Assembly (NCBI GenBank): GCA_963801195.1
Contig: CAWDDX010000003.1
Coordinates: 930,001-994,000, forward strand
From: SZUA-36 sp963801195
GTDB taxonomy: Bacteria > Pseudomonadota > Gammaproteobacteria > Xanthomonadales > SZUA-36
DNA: 64,000 bases
Reading direction: 5' to 3'
In this document: piece by piece, positions 43,300-52,498 of the stretch
Position numbering within the stretch: position 1 is the first letter of the stretch
Layout of the letters: each line of letters begins with the position of its first letter
Notes under the pieces: generated by a model
Seen by the model: the letters and a program-made list of their open reading frames with translations, nothing else
Database searches by the model: none
What the model was told of the DNA's origin: nothing
Position numbers and translations under genes: made by a program

Positions 43300-43502
43300 A
43301 GGACCATGATTATCCCGGATGAAAGCAGGTTATTGCGTGAAAAAACGACAATGCAAGTGGCGGGCAAGGTTTTCATACTGGGCAACAGACATTTCTGAGA
43401 AGACGGGAAAACAAACGCTTGGGTATTCCGGTAGAACGAGAAACATGGGACCTGACAAAGGAAGCCCTCAAATAACGGTTCTCCAGACTTTAAAATTCGT
43501 GT
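43300..43502. other. Non-coding DNA between gltA remnant and the glycosidase gene
   Basis: No supported gene. May contain degraded 5' sequence of the citrate synthase remnant, but I cannot recognise residues there. Confidence 0.4.
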
Positions 43503-45569
43503 TTACCAGTCCTCGTCTTCCTGCTGGATGAACAGGTTGGGATGACTGCCGGCTATTTCCATGCTGTCTCTCCAGAGTGACTGGAAATTGGGCAACTGCA
43601 GTTCGCTTCCCTGTTTTAAAAATACCGGTATTTTGTACAGCGGTGCGGATACTTCCAGTTGTTGACCGCCGCTGTGGATCTCACCGGTCCAAAGATCGAT
43701 CCATTTATCACCTGCAGGTAACCAGACGCTTTGCTTTGTTTTATCGACTTCCCATATCGCGCTGACCAGTAAATCGTCGCCGTAGAGATAGGACGACCAC
43801 TGCTTCCAGGCCTGTGGTTGATCGGGGTAGGCGAGGTACAGCGGTTTCGCGATCGGAGTGCCATGCTCGTTCGCCTCTTTGGCAGCGGCGTGGGAGTAGT
43901 CGATCAGGGCGGTCTTTATAACCGAGTAAAAACGCCAGGCGGCGATGACCTCGGGGTTGTAATGCGGTTCGTCAGGCAAATCCCAGACGCCGTGATCCAC
44001 GGTAGGGCCCACCTCCATGATGGGCGAGAACGCACTGAAACCAAGCCAGCGTGTAAAAACCTTTTGATCAAAGTCGTCGGCATGATAGCCACCGGTGTCC
44101 GAGCCCCAGACCGGGTAACCCATCAGCGAGCAACGCAACAGTGCGACGATGGCCGAACGCAACCCCCATTCACTGCCGCCGGTATCGCCGGCCCACATCG
44201 CCCCATAGCGCGAACTGCCGGTGTACTGCGCACGCGGAAACAGCACGAAATCATCACCCAGTACAGGCTCCACGGCATCATATGCCGCCTTGACGTACTG
44301 GCGCGGGTAGTCGTTGTAATTCTCGCGGTAGCTGCGCCCATCCGCGGTAAAAAGATCCAGGTCATCACGCAGTTTTTCCCCGTCCGCCCGGTCCATCTTG
44401 AACCCCTTGACGCCCTGCCGCGCCAACTTTGCCGGACCGTTCTCACCCCACCAGCGGCTTGCCTGGCCGTTGCTGAAATCTATCAGCACCTGCCGCGAGT
44501 CATTCCACCACGGCTTGCTTTTAAGCTGATAGCCTTTTTGTTCGGCGTAATCCGCCATGTCGCCCATGACAAACGGTGCGATCCACAACATCAACGCAAT
44601 ATCTTTTTTATTCAGCCAGTCGATCATGCCCTGTGCGTTCGGAAAACGTTCCGGGTCCCAGTCAAAATTATCATAGCCACGCGAGCCCGGTCCCCACGGC
44701 CGGTCAATCCAGTAAGCGCTCAGCGGAATGTCATAGGCACGCATCATCAAAATGTCTTCCGTCACGCTCGTGTTATAGGGCGATTTCGCCTGCGTGCCAT
44801 CGAAATATGTGGGTTCGTTACGGTTTTCATCACGCCAGCGCCAGGGACCGAACGCCCATTTGGGTGGAACAAACGCGGGCCCCGCCAGAAGGCTGCGGGT
44901 TTGAACGATACGCATCGGCGTGCCGCTGATAAAACGGAAACCGAGTGCCGGGCCTTCAAATTCGACAGAGATTTTGTTTGGGTCCGTTTTGCCAAAATCA
45001 AAAACACCCGGCCAGGTTCCATCAATGGAGAGCCCATAGTTTTCTGAAGACAGGAAAAATGGCGCATAGGCCGAAACGGTGTAGTTGACCTTTACCTCGA
45101 CCCGCTGGCCATGGAGGTCCATCGCGGTCTTCAGACCCGGCTTCCAGCTTTCCTCCTGTGCACCATCCACCACGCGCTCGAACACGCCACTGATGTATTC
45201 CTGTTCACCCAGGGGCAATTCAAATCCCCATGCGCTGATTTTTGGAGCGGCGTCCGGAACTGATTCACCGGGACCGCCTTGAAATTCGAATTGCAGGTAC
45301 AGGTCCTGGTTATTCAATGTCTGAATTTCGAGTTGAATCCGGCCTTCTCCGGCGTGCCAGATGACGGTGTGCCTACCGGCCGAATTTGTGATTTCGGCAT
45401 TTTCCCCGACAATCTTTGTTTCTCCAACCATGACATAGGGTCTGCTTTTCAGCATGTTGGCTACAAAGGTGTCCGGGGACATGGCAGCACAGGCCGGGTC
45501 GCTGGTCGCGATCCAGGTAACAAAAAACAGGGCCGTCAATGACAATGCCCGAAAGGTAATTGCACGCAT
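43503..45569 (-). CDS. Exported glycoside hydrolase family 31 alpha-glycosidase
   Basis: 688-residue secreted GH31 enzyme, hydrolysing alpha-glucosides or alpha-xylosides. Signal peptide MRAITFRALSLTALFFVTWI ending near ACA. Beta-sandwich N-terminal domain (residues 40-230), then the (beta/alpha)8 barrel: PPKWAFGPWRWRDENRN opens it, DRPWGPGSRGYDNFDWDPER, nucleophile Asp in GVKGFKMDRADGEKL near residue 395, and the acid/base Asp in MWAGDTGGSEWG near 455. The GFKMDRADGE text deviates from the common GxWxDMNE of maltases and is closer to the YihQ/xylosidase branch (KxDxGE-type). The C-terminal beta domains are complete. A long antisense frame covers it but is not coding. Substrate not determined. 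Confidence 0.9.
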   Translation of the reverse strand: MRAITFRALSLTALFFVTWIATSDPACAAMSPDTFVANMLKSRPYVMVGETKIVGENAEITNSAGRHTVIWHAGEGRIQLEIQTLNNQDLYLQFEFQGGPGESVPDAAPKISAWGFELPLGEQEYISGVFERVVDGAQEESWKPGLKTAMDLHGQRVEVKVNYTVSAYAPFFLSSENYGLSIDGTWPGVFDFGKTDPNKISVEFEGPALGFRFISGTPMRIVQTRSLLAGPAFVPPKWAFGPWRWRDENRNEPTYFDGTQAKSPYNTSVTEDILMMRAYDIPLSAYWIDRPWGPGSRGYDNFDWDPERFPNAQGMIDWLNKKDIALMLWIAPFVMGDMADYAEQKGYQLKSKPWWNDSRQVLIDFSNGQASRWWGENGPAKLARQGVKGFKMDRADGEKLRDDLDLFTADGRSYRENYNDYPRQYVKAAYDAVEPVLGDDFVLFPRAQYTGSSRYGAMWAGDTGGSEWGLRSAIVALLRCSLMGYPVWGSDTGGYHADDFDQKVFTRWLGFSAFSPIMEVGPTVDHGVWDLPDEPHYNPEVIAAWRFYSVIKTALIDYSHAAAKEANEHGTPIAKPLYLAYPDQPQAWKQWSSYLYGDDLLVSAIWEVDKTKQSVWLPAGDKWIDLWTGEIHSGGQQLEVSAPLYKIPVFLKQGSELQLPNFQSLWRDSMEIAGSHPNLFIQQEDEDW

Positions 45570-45763
45570 CAGTGCTTCCGACTATTTTTCGCCCGGTAAG
45601 TTTCGACAAGGCCAAAAATGGCGGCGGTTCCAATGGCAAGCACCAACTGGGTTTGCAGGGGCGTTGAAACCTGGCTGCCGGTGAGTAGCCCTGGAGCCCA
45701 GGATAACCCACACCGGCTCGTACAAGTTTATGTACGTTCAGTTAGGTCATCATTCAGCCCAGT

Positions 45764-47230
45764 TCACACAGTGTAAGTCGTCGATACGGTATTACCGCCG
45801 CTGCCGGTCCAGTTGGTGTGGAAGTACTCCCCGGCCGGTTTATCCAGGCGTTCGTAGGTGTGGGCGCCGAAATAGTCACGCTGGGCCTGCAACAGGTTGG
45901 CAGGCAGTACGGCGCTGCGGTAGCCGTCGTAATAGGCCAGCGCGGAGCTGAACGCGGGTACGGGAACGCCATGTTTTACAGCCGTTGCGATGACTTCGCG
46001 CCACGCCGTCTGGCTGCGCTCGATGGCATTTTTGAAATACGTATCGAGCAGCAGGTTCTGCAGCGTGGGATTTTTGTCGTAGGCTTCCTTGATATTGTGA
46101 AGGAACTGGGCGCGAATGATGCAGCCGCCACGCCACATCAGTGCGACTTCCCCGTAATTCAAATCCCAGTGATATTCACCGGCTGCCGCCCGCATCAGCT
46201 GGTAGCCCTGGGCATAGGAACAGATTTTTGACGCAAACAGCGCCTGGCGCAATTGCTCGAGGAAGGCGTCCTTGTCTGCCGAGAATTTTATCCCGGGCCC
46301 GGCCAGCTGCTGCGCGGCAACAAGCCGCTCGTCCTTGATGGCGCTCAGGGCCCGGGCAAACACGGCCTCTGCGATGGTTTGGGCCGGAACACCCAGGTCC
46401 AGTGCGGCGAGAGAGGTCCAGCGGCCGGTGCCTTTCTGGCCTGCCTTGTCCATGATGACATCGACCATCGGCAGGCCCGTTTGATCGTCGGTCTTCGCCA
46501 GGATGTCACGGGTAATTTCGATCAGGTAACTGTCCAGCTCGCCCTTATTCCATTCACCGAAAACGGCCGAGATTTCTGCGGGCGGCATTTCCAGCACATT
46601 ACGCATCAGCGAATAGGCTTCGCAGATCATCTGCATATCGCCGTATTCGATACCGTTGTGCACCATCTTCACAAAATGGCCGGCGCCGTCGTTGCCGAGC
46701 CACTCGCAACACGGCGAACCATCATCAACCTTGGCCGCGATGGTTTGAAATATATTTTTGACGTGGGGCCATGCGGCGGCGCTCCCGCCCGGCATAATCG
46801 ATGGGCCCTTGAGCGCGCCTTCCTCACCGCCGGAAACACCGGTACCGATATAGAGTAAACCCTTGCTTTCAACAAAGGCTGTACGCCGGATCGTATCGGG
46901 AAAATGGGAATTACCGCCATCGATGATGATATCGCCCGGTTCGAGATGCGGGATGATGGCCTCGATTAAAGCATCAACCGGCTTCCCGGCTTTGACCAGC
47001 AGAAATACTTTGCGCGGCCGTTCAAGCTGCGCGACGAGTTCTTCGACGCTGTGGCAACCGACGATATTCTTACCCCTGGCACGACTGTCCATGAAAGCGT
47101 CGACCTTGCTGGTGGTGCGGTTGAAAACGGCCACCCTGAAATCATGGCTTTCCATGTTCAGTACCAGGTTTTCACCCATGACAGCGAGGCCGATCAGGCC
47201 GATGTCACATTTAATATTTGTTGCATTCAT
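45764..47230 (-). CDS. gnd: 6-phosphogluconate dehydrogenase, decarboxylating
   Basis: Oxidises and decarboxylates 6-phosphogluconate to ribulose-5-phosphate with NADP+. About 488 residues. Coenzyme-binding GLIGLAVMGENLVLNM opens the chain, IIDGGNSHFPDTIRR is near residue 103, GVSGGEEGALKGPSIMPGGS near 128 and the catalytic Lys region HFVKMVHNGIEYGDMQMICE near 185; the C-terminal all-helical domain ends in the usual HTNWTGSGG tail (YFHTNWTG). The ATG at 47230 is chosen because the Rossmann strand follows closely; a GTG five codons upstream is possible and no clear ribosome-binding site is visible for either. With zwf and pgl elsewhere in the window, a full oxidative pentose phosphate branch is encoded. 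Divergent from pdxB. Confidence 0.95.
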   Translation of the reverse strand: MNATNIKCDIGLIGLAVMGENLVLNMESHDFRVAVFNRTTSKVDAFMDSRARGKNIVGCHSVEELVAQLERPRKVFLLVKAGKPVDALIEAIIPHLEPGDIIIDGGNSHFPDTIRRTAFVESKGLLYIGTGVSGGEEGALKGPSIMPGGSAAAWPHVKNIFQTIAAKVDDGSPCCEWLGNDGAGHFVKMVHNGIEYGDMQMICEAYSLMRNVLEMPPAEISAVFGEWNKGELDSYLIEITRDILAKTDDQTGLPMVDVIMDKAGQKGTGRWTSLAALDLGVPAQTIAEAVFARALSAIKDERLVAAQQLAGPGIKFSADKDAFLEQLRQALFASKICSYAQGYQLMRAAAGEYHWDLNYGEVALMWRGGCIIRAQFLHNIKEAYDKNPTLQNLLLDTYFKNAIERSQTAWREVIATAVKHGVPVPAFSSALAYYDGYRSAVLPANLLQAQRDYFGAHTYERLDKPAGEYFHTNWTGSGGNTVSTTYTV

Positions 47231-47245
47231 TTTGATTCTATTCAC

Positions 47246-47598
47246 TATGTTGCTTGGGTAAACATCCCTTACCCGGTTTAATTCAGCAGATTGATGCCAG
47301 TCACATATTCTATTACGAATTCGCCTTTAGTCTATGAACAGGACCTTGATATGGCGTTCCCATAGATTTTTAGTCACGTTACGTGCTACGTTCGGTTCAA
47401 ATTCTTTCAAATTGAGCTGCCAGCCAAGCGCCCTGACCGCCTCATCCGCTCCTCTGAGCAAACTGTCCGGTTCGGTTCCGACGATATCGTGCTTCCGGTT
47501 GGACTTGTTCCAGACCGGTGTAGTGTCAATCGGGACATTTGCGGGCGAGGTTGTGAGCGTTCACAGTACACTAGCAGGCTACAGCCCGGCGAGACGTC
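47246..47598. promoter_or_regulatory. Divergent intergenic region between gnd and pdxB
   Basis: 353 bases with no credible gene; short frames on both strands lack start signals or family similarity. It must hold the gnd and pdxB promoters, but I can pick out no convincing -35/-10 pair. The TTGATGCCAGTCACATATTC segment near 47292 is the nearest to a -35. Confidence 0.35.
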
Positions 47599-48729
47599 AT
47601 GAAGATCATCGTTGACGACAAAATACCTTACATAAGAGGGGCCCTGGAGCCCTTTTCCGAAGTGGTTTACCTGCCGGGGAAACTTACCGGGCATGAGGTG
47701 GTTAAAGACGCCGATGCCCTGGTAACAAGAACCCGGACCGTTTGCAGCAGGGAAGTGCTGGAAGGCTCTAAAGTCAGGTTTATCGCCACGGCAACCATCG
47801 GTTTCGACCACATCGATACCGATTATTGCGAGACGGCTGGCATCAAGTGGTCCAGCGCCCCGGGCTGCAATGCACAAAGCGTCAACCAATATATTGCATC
47901 GGCATTGATTGCGTATTCGAAGCGCAAAGGGGTTGCGCTTAAAAACAGGACCATCGGTATTGTCGGCGTTGGACAGGTCGGTTCGAGGGTGGCAAAAAGC
48001 TGTGAAATGCTGGGCATGAAAGTGCTTTTGAACGACCCGCCCAGGGCAAGAAAGGAAGGCCCATCAAAATTTGTTTCGTTGCAGGAGATCCAGGACAAGG
48101 CGGACATCATCACTTTTCATGTCCCGCTCAACATGGACGGTATTGATCGCACTTACCACATGGTGGATGCAGGCTTTGGACGGAGATTGAAAAACAAAGC
48201 GGTGCTTATCAATACCTGCCGCGGTGAGGTCTTCGACACCGCGGCGGTTTACAAGGCGAGGGTTTCCGGTTTGCTGTCAGGATTGATTATTGATTGCTGG
48301 GAAAACGAACCCGCGCTGGACCTGGGTCTGTTGCGGGTTGTGGATTACGCCACACCCCACATCGCCGGGTATTCGAGAGATGGAAAAGCCAACGGAACAC
48401 GGGTCAGCGTGCGGGCCATCAGCCGGTTTTTCAATCTGGGTATCGACGACTGGGAACCCCGCGGGATCGAAGCGCCCGCCAACCCGGTGATCGAACTGTC
48501 CGGGTACAAACAAAGTAAGGAGCAGGTGCTTGCCGAGGCCATTCTTTCAACTTATGACATCGAAAACGACGACAAGGCACTGAGGGACACTCCGGGCTTA
48601 TTTGAGCAATTAAGGGGCGATTACCCGGTCAGAAGAGAATTTGATTCTTATTCGGTAAGGGTCATCAATGACGTACCCGGAATCATTGAAACTCTCAAAG
48701 AGTTGGGATTCAATGTATTTAAGAATTGA
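47599..48729 (+). CDS. pdxB: Erythronate-4-phosphate dehydrogenase
   Basis: Second enzyme of the DXP-dependent pyridoxal phosphate pathway, 376 residues. D-2-hydroxyacid dehydrogenase fold: N-terminal substrate domain opens MKIIVDDKIPYIRGALEPF, a PdxB-typical lead; ATIGFDHIDTDYC and APGCNAQSVNQYIASAL near residue 85 follow. NAD-binding GIVGVGQVGSRVAK near 122; catalytic Arg in NTCRGEVFDTAAV, Glu in DCWENEPALD and His in TPHIAGYSRDGKANG, the segment that separates PdxB from serine-type relatives. The C-terminal dimerisation extension is present (FDSYSVRVINDVPG). The gene is isolated from other pyridoxine genes and ends about 20 bases from the convergent amidohydrolase gene. Confidence 0.93.
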   Translation: MKIIVDDKIPYIRGALEPFSEVVYLPGKLTGHEVVKDADALVTRTRTVCSREVLEGSKVRFIATATIGFDHIDTDYCETAGIKWSSAPGCNAQSVNQYIASALIAYSKRKGVALKNRTIGIVGVGQVGSRVAKSCEMLGMKVLLNDPPRARKEGPSKFVSLQEIQDKADIITFHVPLNMDGIDRTYHMVDAGFGRRLKNKAVLINTCRGEVFDTAAVYKARVSGLLSGLIIDCWENEPALDLGLLRVVDYATPHIAGYSRDGKANGTRVSVRAISRFFNLGIDDWEPRGIEAPANPVIELSGYKQSKEQVLAEAILSTYDIENDDKALRDTPGLFEQLRGDYPVRREFDSYSVRVINDVPGIIETLKELGFNVFKN

Positions 48730-48748
48730 GTGTCCGGCCGCCGCACAG

Positions 48749-50203
48749 TCACCTGGACTGCATGGTTTTCTGAATCCGGGCGGCGAGGTCAGTCGCCTCT
48801 TTTCTGACGCGTGCGGTATCGATAGTCAGCATTTCACGGTCCTTCATCAGTATCTTTCCGTCTACCACAACGCTTACGACATCCTGTTCATCGGCAACAT
48901 ATACGAGATGTGATATCACATCGTAAGTGGGTATGAAATGAACGTCATCGAAGGACACCTGGATGATATCGGCACGTTTGCCCACTTCCAGTGAGCCAAT
49001 ACTGTCGCCCAGGCCGATCGCATCGGCGCCACCGCGGGTCGCCATTGCCAGCACGGTCTTAGCGGGCATCACCTCGGGGTCCATCCGGCTGACTTTCTGC
49101 AGAAACGCAGCCAGCCGCATTTCCTCCCACATATCCAGGTCGTTGTTGCTTGCCGCGCCATCCGTGCCGAGCCCGACGCGGACGCCGGCTTCGAGCATTT
49201 TGGTCACCGGTGATATGCCGGCGGCCGTTTTCATATTCGAGGTCGGGTTGTGAATGACCCCAACCTTGCGTGCAACAAGGATCGGAATTTCAGCTTCGGT
49301 GGGCCACACCACGTGTGCGCCGATGGTCGGCACATCGAGCAAGCCGATCGAGTCAAACAGTTCGATACTGGTCTTGCCGTAATGGCTTTTTGAGTACTCT
49401 ACCTCGTACTGGGACTCGGACATGTGGATGGCGATACCCACGCCCGCCTTGATGGCCGCTTCGCGGACCGCCAGCAGTTGCGTGACATCCAGGGTGTAAT
49501 CGGCATGCGGACCGAATATCGGCGTGATGCGCGGGTTTTTGCCTTTCCAGCGTTGGATGAAAGCCAGGCCCTTGTCGATCGAGTCCATCGCGTTCGCGGC
49601 CCCGGGGCTGGGGCGTTCGATCACCGTGGCCGAAATGAGCGCGCGCATACCACAGGACTCGACGACCTCGGCGATAACGTCGGGGTAATAGTACATGTCC
49701 ACGAAGGTGGTGGTGCCGCCGCGGATCATTTCCCAACAGGCCAGCTCGGTACCGATACGCACAAAATCCGCGTCCACAAATTCGATCTCGGCGGGGAAAA
49801 TATACTTGGTGAGCCAGTCCAGCAGCGCCATGTCTTCCGCCATGCCGCGCAGCAGGGTCATCGCCGCGTGTGAGTGTCCGTTGACCAGGCCCGGCATCAC
49901 GATCCGGTTTTTCCCCTGCAGCAACGTGGCCGGTTGATAGGCAGAAAGAATATCGCCGGCAGGGCCGATCGCAACGATAAGACCGTTGTCCACTGCAACC
50001 GCCGCGTCCTCGTATACCGAGTCGCTGGCGTCCATGCTGACGATATGGGCACCCTTTACTACCAGGTCGACTGCCTGCCTGGAAGAATGGTTTTGTGCCG
50101 TTGGCTCTGAAGTGTCCTGTGCCGGTGCAATACCGGTGTAAATTAAAAAACAGAAACTGGCAAGTAAGGCAAAGGGACCATGCACGGACAGGTTTGTTTT
50201 CAT
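48749..50203 (-). CDS. Exported TRZ/ATZ-MtaD-like amidohydrolase
   Basis: 484-residue metal-dependent deaminase or dechlorinase-type amidohydrolase. Zinc and active-site motifs: GLVNGHSHAAMTLLRGMAED near residue 103 (HxH), IHMSESQYEVEYSKSHYG near 260, IGAHVVWP (His) near 290, NPTSNMKTAAGISPVTKM and GLGTDGAASNNDLDMWEEM near 345 (Asp). It resembles methylthioadenosine/S-adenosylhomocysteine deaminases, which are cytosolic. Here a hydrophobic signal-like stretch (LLASFCFLIYTGIAPAQ, residues 13-29) precedes the enzyme, so it is predicted periplasmic. The start has no strong ribosome-binding site. Situated convergent with pdxB and just downstream of the patatin gene (38 bases), on the same strand, so possibly co-transcribed. 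Substrate unknown. Confidence 0.85.
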   Translation of the reverse strand: MKTNLSVHGPFALLASFCFLIYTGIAPAQDTSEPTAQNHSSRQAVDLVVKGAHIVSMDASDSVYEDAAVAVDNGLIVAIGPAGDILSAYQPATLLQGKNRIVMPGLVNGHSHAAMTLLRGMAEDMALLDWLTKYIFPAEIEFVDADFVRIGTELACWEMIRGGTTTFVDMYYYPDVIAEVVESCGMRALISATVIERPSPGAANAMDSIDKGLAFIQRWKGKNPRITPIFGPHADYTLDVTQLLAVREAAIKAGVGIAIHMSESQYEVEYSKSHYGKTSIELFDSIGLLDVPTIGAHVVWPTEAEIPILVARKVGVIHNPTSNMKTAAGISPVTKMLEAGVRVGLGTDGAASNNDLDMWEEMRLAAFLQKVSRMDPEVMPAKTVLAMATRGGADAIGLGDSIGSLEVGKRADIIQVSFDDVHFIPTYDVISHLVYVADEQDVVSVVVDGKILMKDREMLTIDTARVRKEATDLAARIQKTMQSR

Positions 50204-50241
50204 TATTGGATACCGCTTGGTGTGTGATTGACGATAGATGC

Positions 50242-51483
50242 TCAGCTCGCCTTGCGTTCATCCAGCAGTTCGTCGAGATCATCCAGCACCCTGGTCAGAC
50301 TACGCGACACCGGGGCGTGGCTTGAGCGGCCCGCACAGACGCTGTCCGCCAGCGTGCGGTCCGGGTCGTTGAGCAACTCCATGTTGAGTGACATACCGCG
50401 TTTTTTCAGCACCCTGCCCAGTTCTTCCTGCCTGGCCAGCAGGTCCATGCGGGTGACCTGGTAGGAATGTTCACAAAGTGCGTTGCGGCTGCTGTAACTG
50501 AATATATTGGTAAAGAAAATCTTCTCATCCTTGCGATGCGGCTCAATCAACAGCAGGTCGGCCAAGGGGTGGCTGCTGTAGTACTTCCGGAACCCGGCCT
50601 CCATACGCGACTGGATCAGGGCGCGAAACGTCTGTGACAAAATCAGCGGTAATCCGCCACGGGTCAGTCTTTTATCAGAGATTTCAGCGTTCAGCCCTTT
50701 TTCGCCCGAGTCGAACGGAACCAGCGGGTTGACACCGATAAGCAGGTCCACGCCGGCATCCAGGGCGGCGGACGCGTGCAGGGTGCGGCGTAGCGCCCCA
50801 TCGACGAAATAGTGACCGTTGATTTCCACCGGCGGGTAGAGACCCGGCAATGCGGCGCTGGCCTGCACCGCACGCGCGATGCTGACGTCACGGAAACCTT
50901 CGCTGCCAAAACGGACGGCGGCGCCGCTGTCGAGGTCAACCGCGACAATATACAGGGCGCACTTGAGGTCATCGAATGAATTGCTGTGACCGGTGACCCT
51001 GAAAGCCTGTTCCAGGAAGTCATGAATGGATTCGTTGTTAAAGATGCCGCTGGGAATCACTTTTCCCAGCTGGCCGACCAGCTGCGAGATGTTGGACGTG
51101 CCGGGGTGGCGGATCATTTTCAAAAGGGCATTGCCCAGCACCGCCGGCAGCATCGAAGCCCTTTCAAAGTACTCCCTGAAAGCGGGCCGCATCAGGTGTT
51201 CAGGATCAAAACGGATGCTGGCGTATTCCTGGCCCATGAATATCCTGCACATTTCCACCGTGGAGATACCATTGGCAAGCCCTGCAGCGATCAGGGCGCC
51301 GGAACTGACACCCACGTATACGTCCAGCTCATGCAGCTTCAAGCCGTTGACGCTTTCGTCCAGCGCGCGCAGGGCGCCGAGCTCATAAATGGCGCCGACC
51401 GGACCGCCGCCTGCGATTGCAAGACCGGTTTTTGAGTGAATCTTCCCCTGCTTGGGCGACAGTGCCTGGTGTATTGTTAGCAT
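50242..51483 (-). CDS. Patatin-like phospholipase
   Basis: 413-residue lipid acyl hydrolase with the Ser-Asp dyad of patatins. Oxyanion loop AIAGGGPVGAIYELGALRAL near residue 22-40, nucleophile GVSSG (GxSxG, Ser near 60), and the dyad Asp in YFVDGALRR near 222. No signal peptide or membrane segment is evident, so it is probably cytosolic or peripherally membrane-bound. The C-terminal region (about 330-413) is unassigned and helical. It lies upstream of the exported amidohydrolase gene on the minus strand, and its start codon is only 18 bases from the start of the plus-strand gene on the other side, which is tight for divergent genes. Known relatives include cytosolic and membrane-associated lipases of mixed roles. 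Confidence 0.88.
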   Translation of the reverse strand: MLTIHQALSPKQGKIHSKTGLAIAGGGPVGAIYELGALRALDESVNGLKLHELDVYVGVSSGALIAAGLANGISTVEMCRIFMGQEYASIRFDPEHLMRPAFREYFERASMLPAVLGNALLKMIRHPGTSNISQLVGQLGKVIPSGIFNNESIHDFLEQAFRVTGHSNSFDDLKCALYIVAVDLDSGAAVRFGSEGFRDVSIARAVQASAALPGLYPPVEINGHYFVDGALRRTLHASAALDAGVDLLIGVNPLVPFDSGEKGLNAEISDKRLTRGGLPLILSQTFRALIQSRMEAGFRKYYSSHPLADLLLIEPHRKDEKIFFTNIFSYSSRNALCEHSYQVTRMDLLARQEELGRVLKKRGMSLNMELLNDPDRTLADSVCAGRSSHAPVSRSLTRVLDDLDELLDERKAS

Positions 51484-51501
51484 GCTCGGCGGCCTCTTTT
51501 G

Positions 51502-52287
51502 ATGACCACAATTCTAGCCCTGCCGGTTGCGATTGACCAGCGTGACGCCATATTGATACCTGATGCTATTAATCGTCCGGAAAAATTTGTATTGAAGCAG
51601 CATGCGGATCAACTCAGGCAGGCCCTGACCGACAGCCACGCGCTGGCAGAGCGCATTGACGAGCCGGGTTTCCCGGGTGCGCAACTGGAGCTTTTGCAGG
51701 ATTGGCAACGCCGGCGCCTGGCCAGGAGCTATCACGATCTGATCAGTCAGCCACGTTACCGCGCTGCCGGTGATTTTTTTCTGGATGAGCTTTACGGCGG
51801 TCTGAATTTCCGTGAACGGGATCAGCAGATGGAGAGGGTTCTGCCGGTAATGGTCAGGACCTTGCGCAAGGACATGTTGCTGGCGCTGGCCGGGGCCTTT
51901 GAACTCCAGGCCCTGAGCCTGAGTCTCGATATGGATATGGCGACGGCATTACTGCATCGCGGTTGGGACCAGTTGAATACAGACCGCTATGGTGAAATTT
52001 ACCGCGTCTGCGGACGTCCCGCGGATCGTGAGAGACAGATTGAACTGATCGGGCACCTGGGTATGGAACTGAACCAACTGGTGCACCACCGCCTGGTGAT
52101 GATCCTGATACGGACACTCAGGGGTCCGGCGCGGGCGGCCGGCTTCGGTTTATTGCAGACATTCCTCGAGCAGGGACTCCGGGCATTCCAGATCATGGGG
52201 GATGGCAGCGAATTCATAGAAACCATCTGGCGCAGTGAAGAGCGCATCATGCAGCGCTTGTTTGCGGGTGATGAACATCCTTTCTAG
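51502..52287 (+). CDS. Conserved helical protein of unknown function
   Basis: 261 residues, predicted all-helical and cytosolic. I recognise a repeated proteobacterial signature, DFFLDELYGGLNFRERDQQM then RVLPVMVRTL, seen in uncharacterised proteins with FFL(E/D)ELYGP(x)D-type motifs, but no function is known. No signal, no membrane helix (the LLALAGAFELQALSLSLDMD stretch is amphipathic), no catalytic motif. The N-terminus (MTTILALPVAIDQRDAI) may be over-called; a TTG one codon earlier is also in frame. Divergent from the patatin gene with 18 bases between start codons; ends about 15 bases before REP repeats. A role in lipid metabolism is only suggested by its neighbour. Confidence 0.7.
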   Translation: MTTILALPVAIDQRDAILIPDAINRPEKFVLKQHADQLRQALTDSHALAERIDEPGFPGAQLELLQDWQRRRLARSYHDLISQPRYRAAGDFFLDELYGGLNFRERDQQMERVLPVMVRTLRKDMLLALAGAFELQALSLSLDMDMATALLHRGWDQLNTDRYGEIYRVCGRPADRERQIELIGHLGMELNQLVHHRLVMILIRTLRGPARAAGFGLLQTFLEQGLRAFQIMGDGSEFIETIWRSEERIMQRLFAGDEHPF

Positions 52288-52302
52288 CAGGGGTAAGGTT
52301 TA

Positions 52303-52447
52303 CAACCCGCTCCCCCACAACCGCCGTGCCAACAACAAGCACCGTCATCCCGGCGCAGGCCGGGACCTCCTTCGAACTGGCAGAGAGCTAAATCAACCCG
52401 TTCTCCCACAACCGCCGCGCCAACAACAAGCACCGTCATCCCGGCGC
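52303..52447. repeat. REP-containing composite repeat, locus 2
   Basis: Same unit as at 19588-19730: AACCCGCTCCCCCACAACCG and GCCAACAACAAG, then the REP palindrome CACCGTCATCCCGGCGCAGG...CCGGGACCTCC at 52340-52370, then TTCGAACTGGCAGAGAGCTA, and a second unit that stops within the next REP core at 52431-52447. Period is about 92 bases. Confidence 0.8.
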
Positions 52448-52494
52448 TTCCAGTGGTGCTTCCAGTGGTGCTTCTAGTGGTACTTCTAACGGTG
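52447..52494. repeat. 12-bp tandem repeat, four diverging units
   Basis: CTTCCAGTGGTG (twice, 52447-52458 and 52459-52470), CTTCTAGTGGTA, CTTCTAACGGTG. The array begins exactly where the truncated REP core ends and stops just before the stop codon of the PHA-type protein gene. Confidence 0.85.
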
Positions 52495-52498
52495 ATTC

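Noticed and set aside
43818..45047. 409-residue open frame on the plus strand
   Set aside because: It lies antisense inside the GH31 gene, has low-complexity arginine-rich text, no family similarity and no ribosome-binding site; it is a shadow of the real gene.
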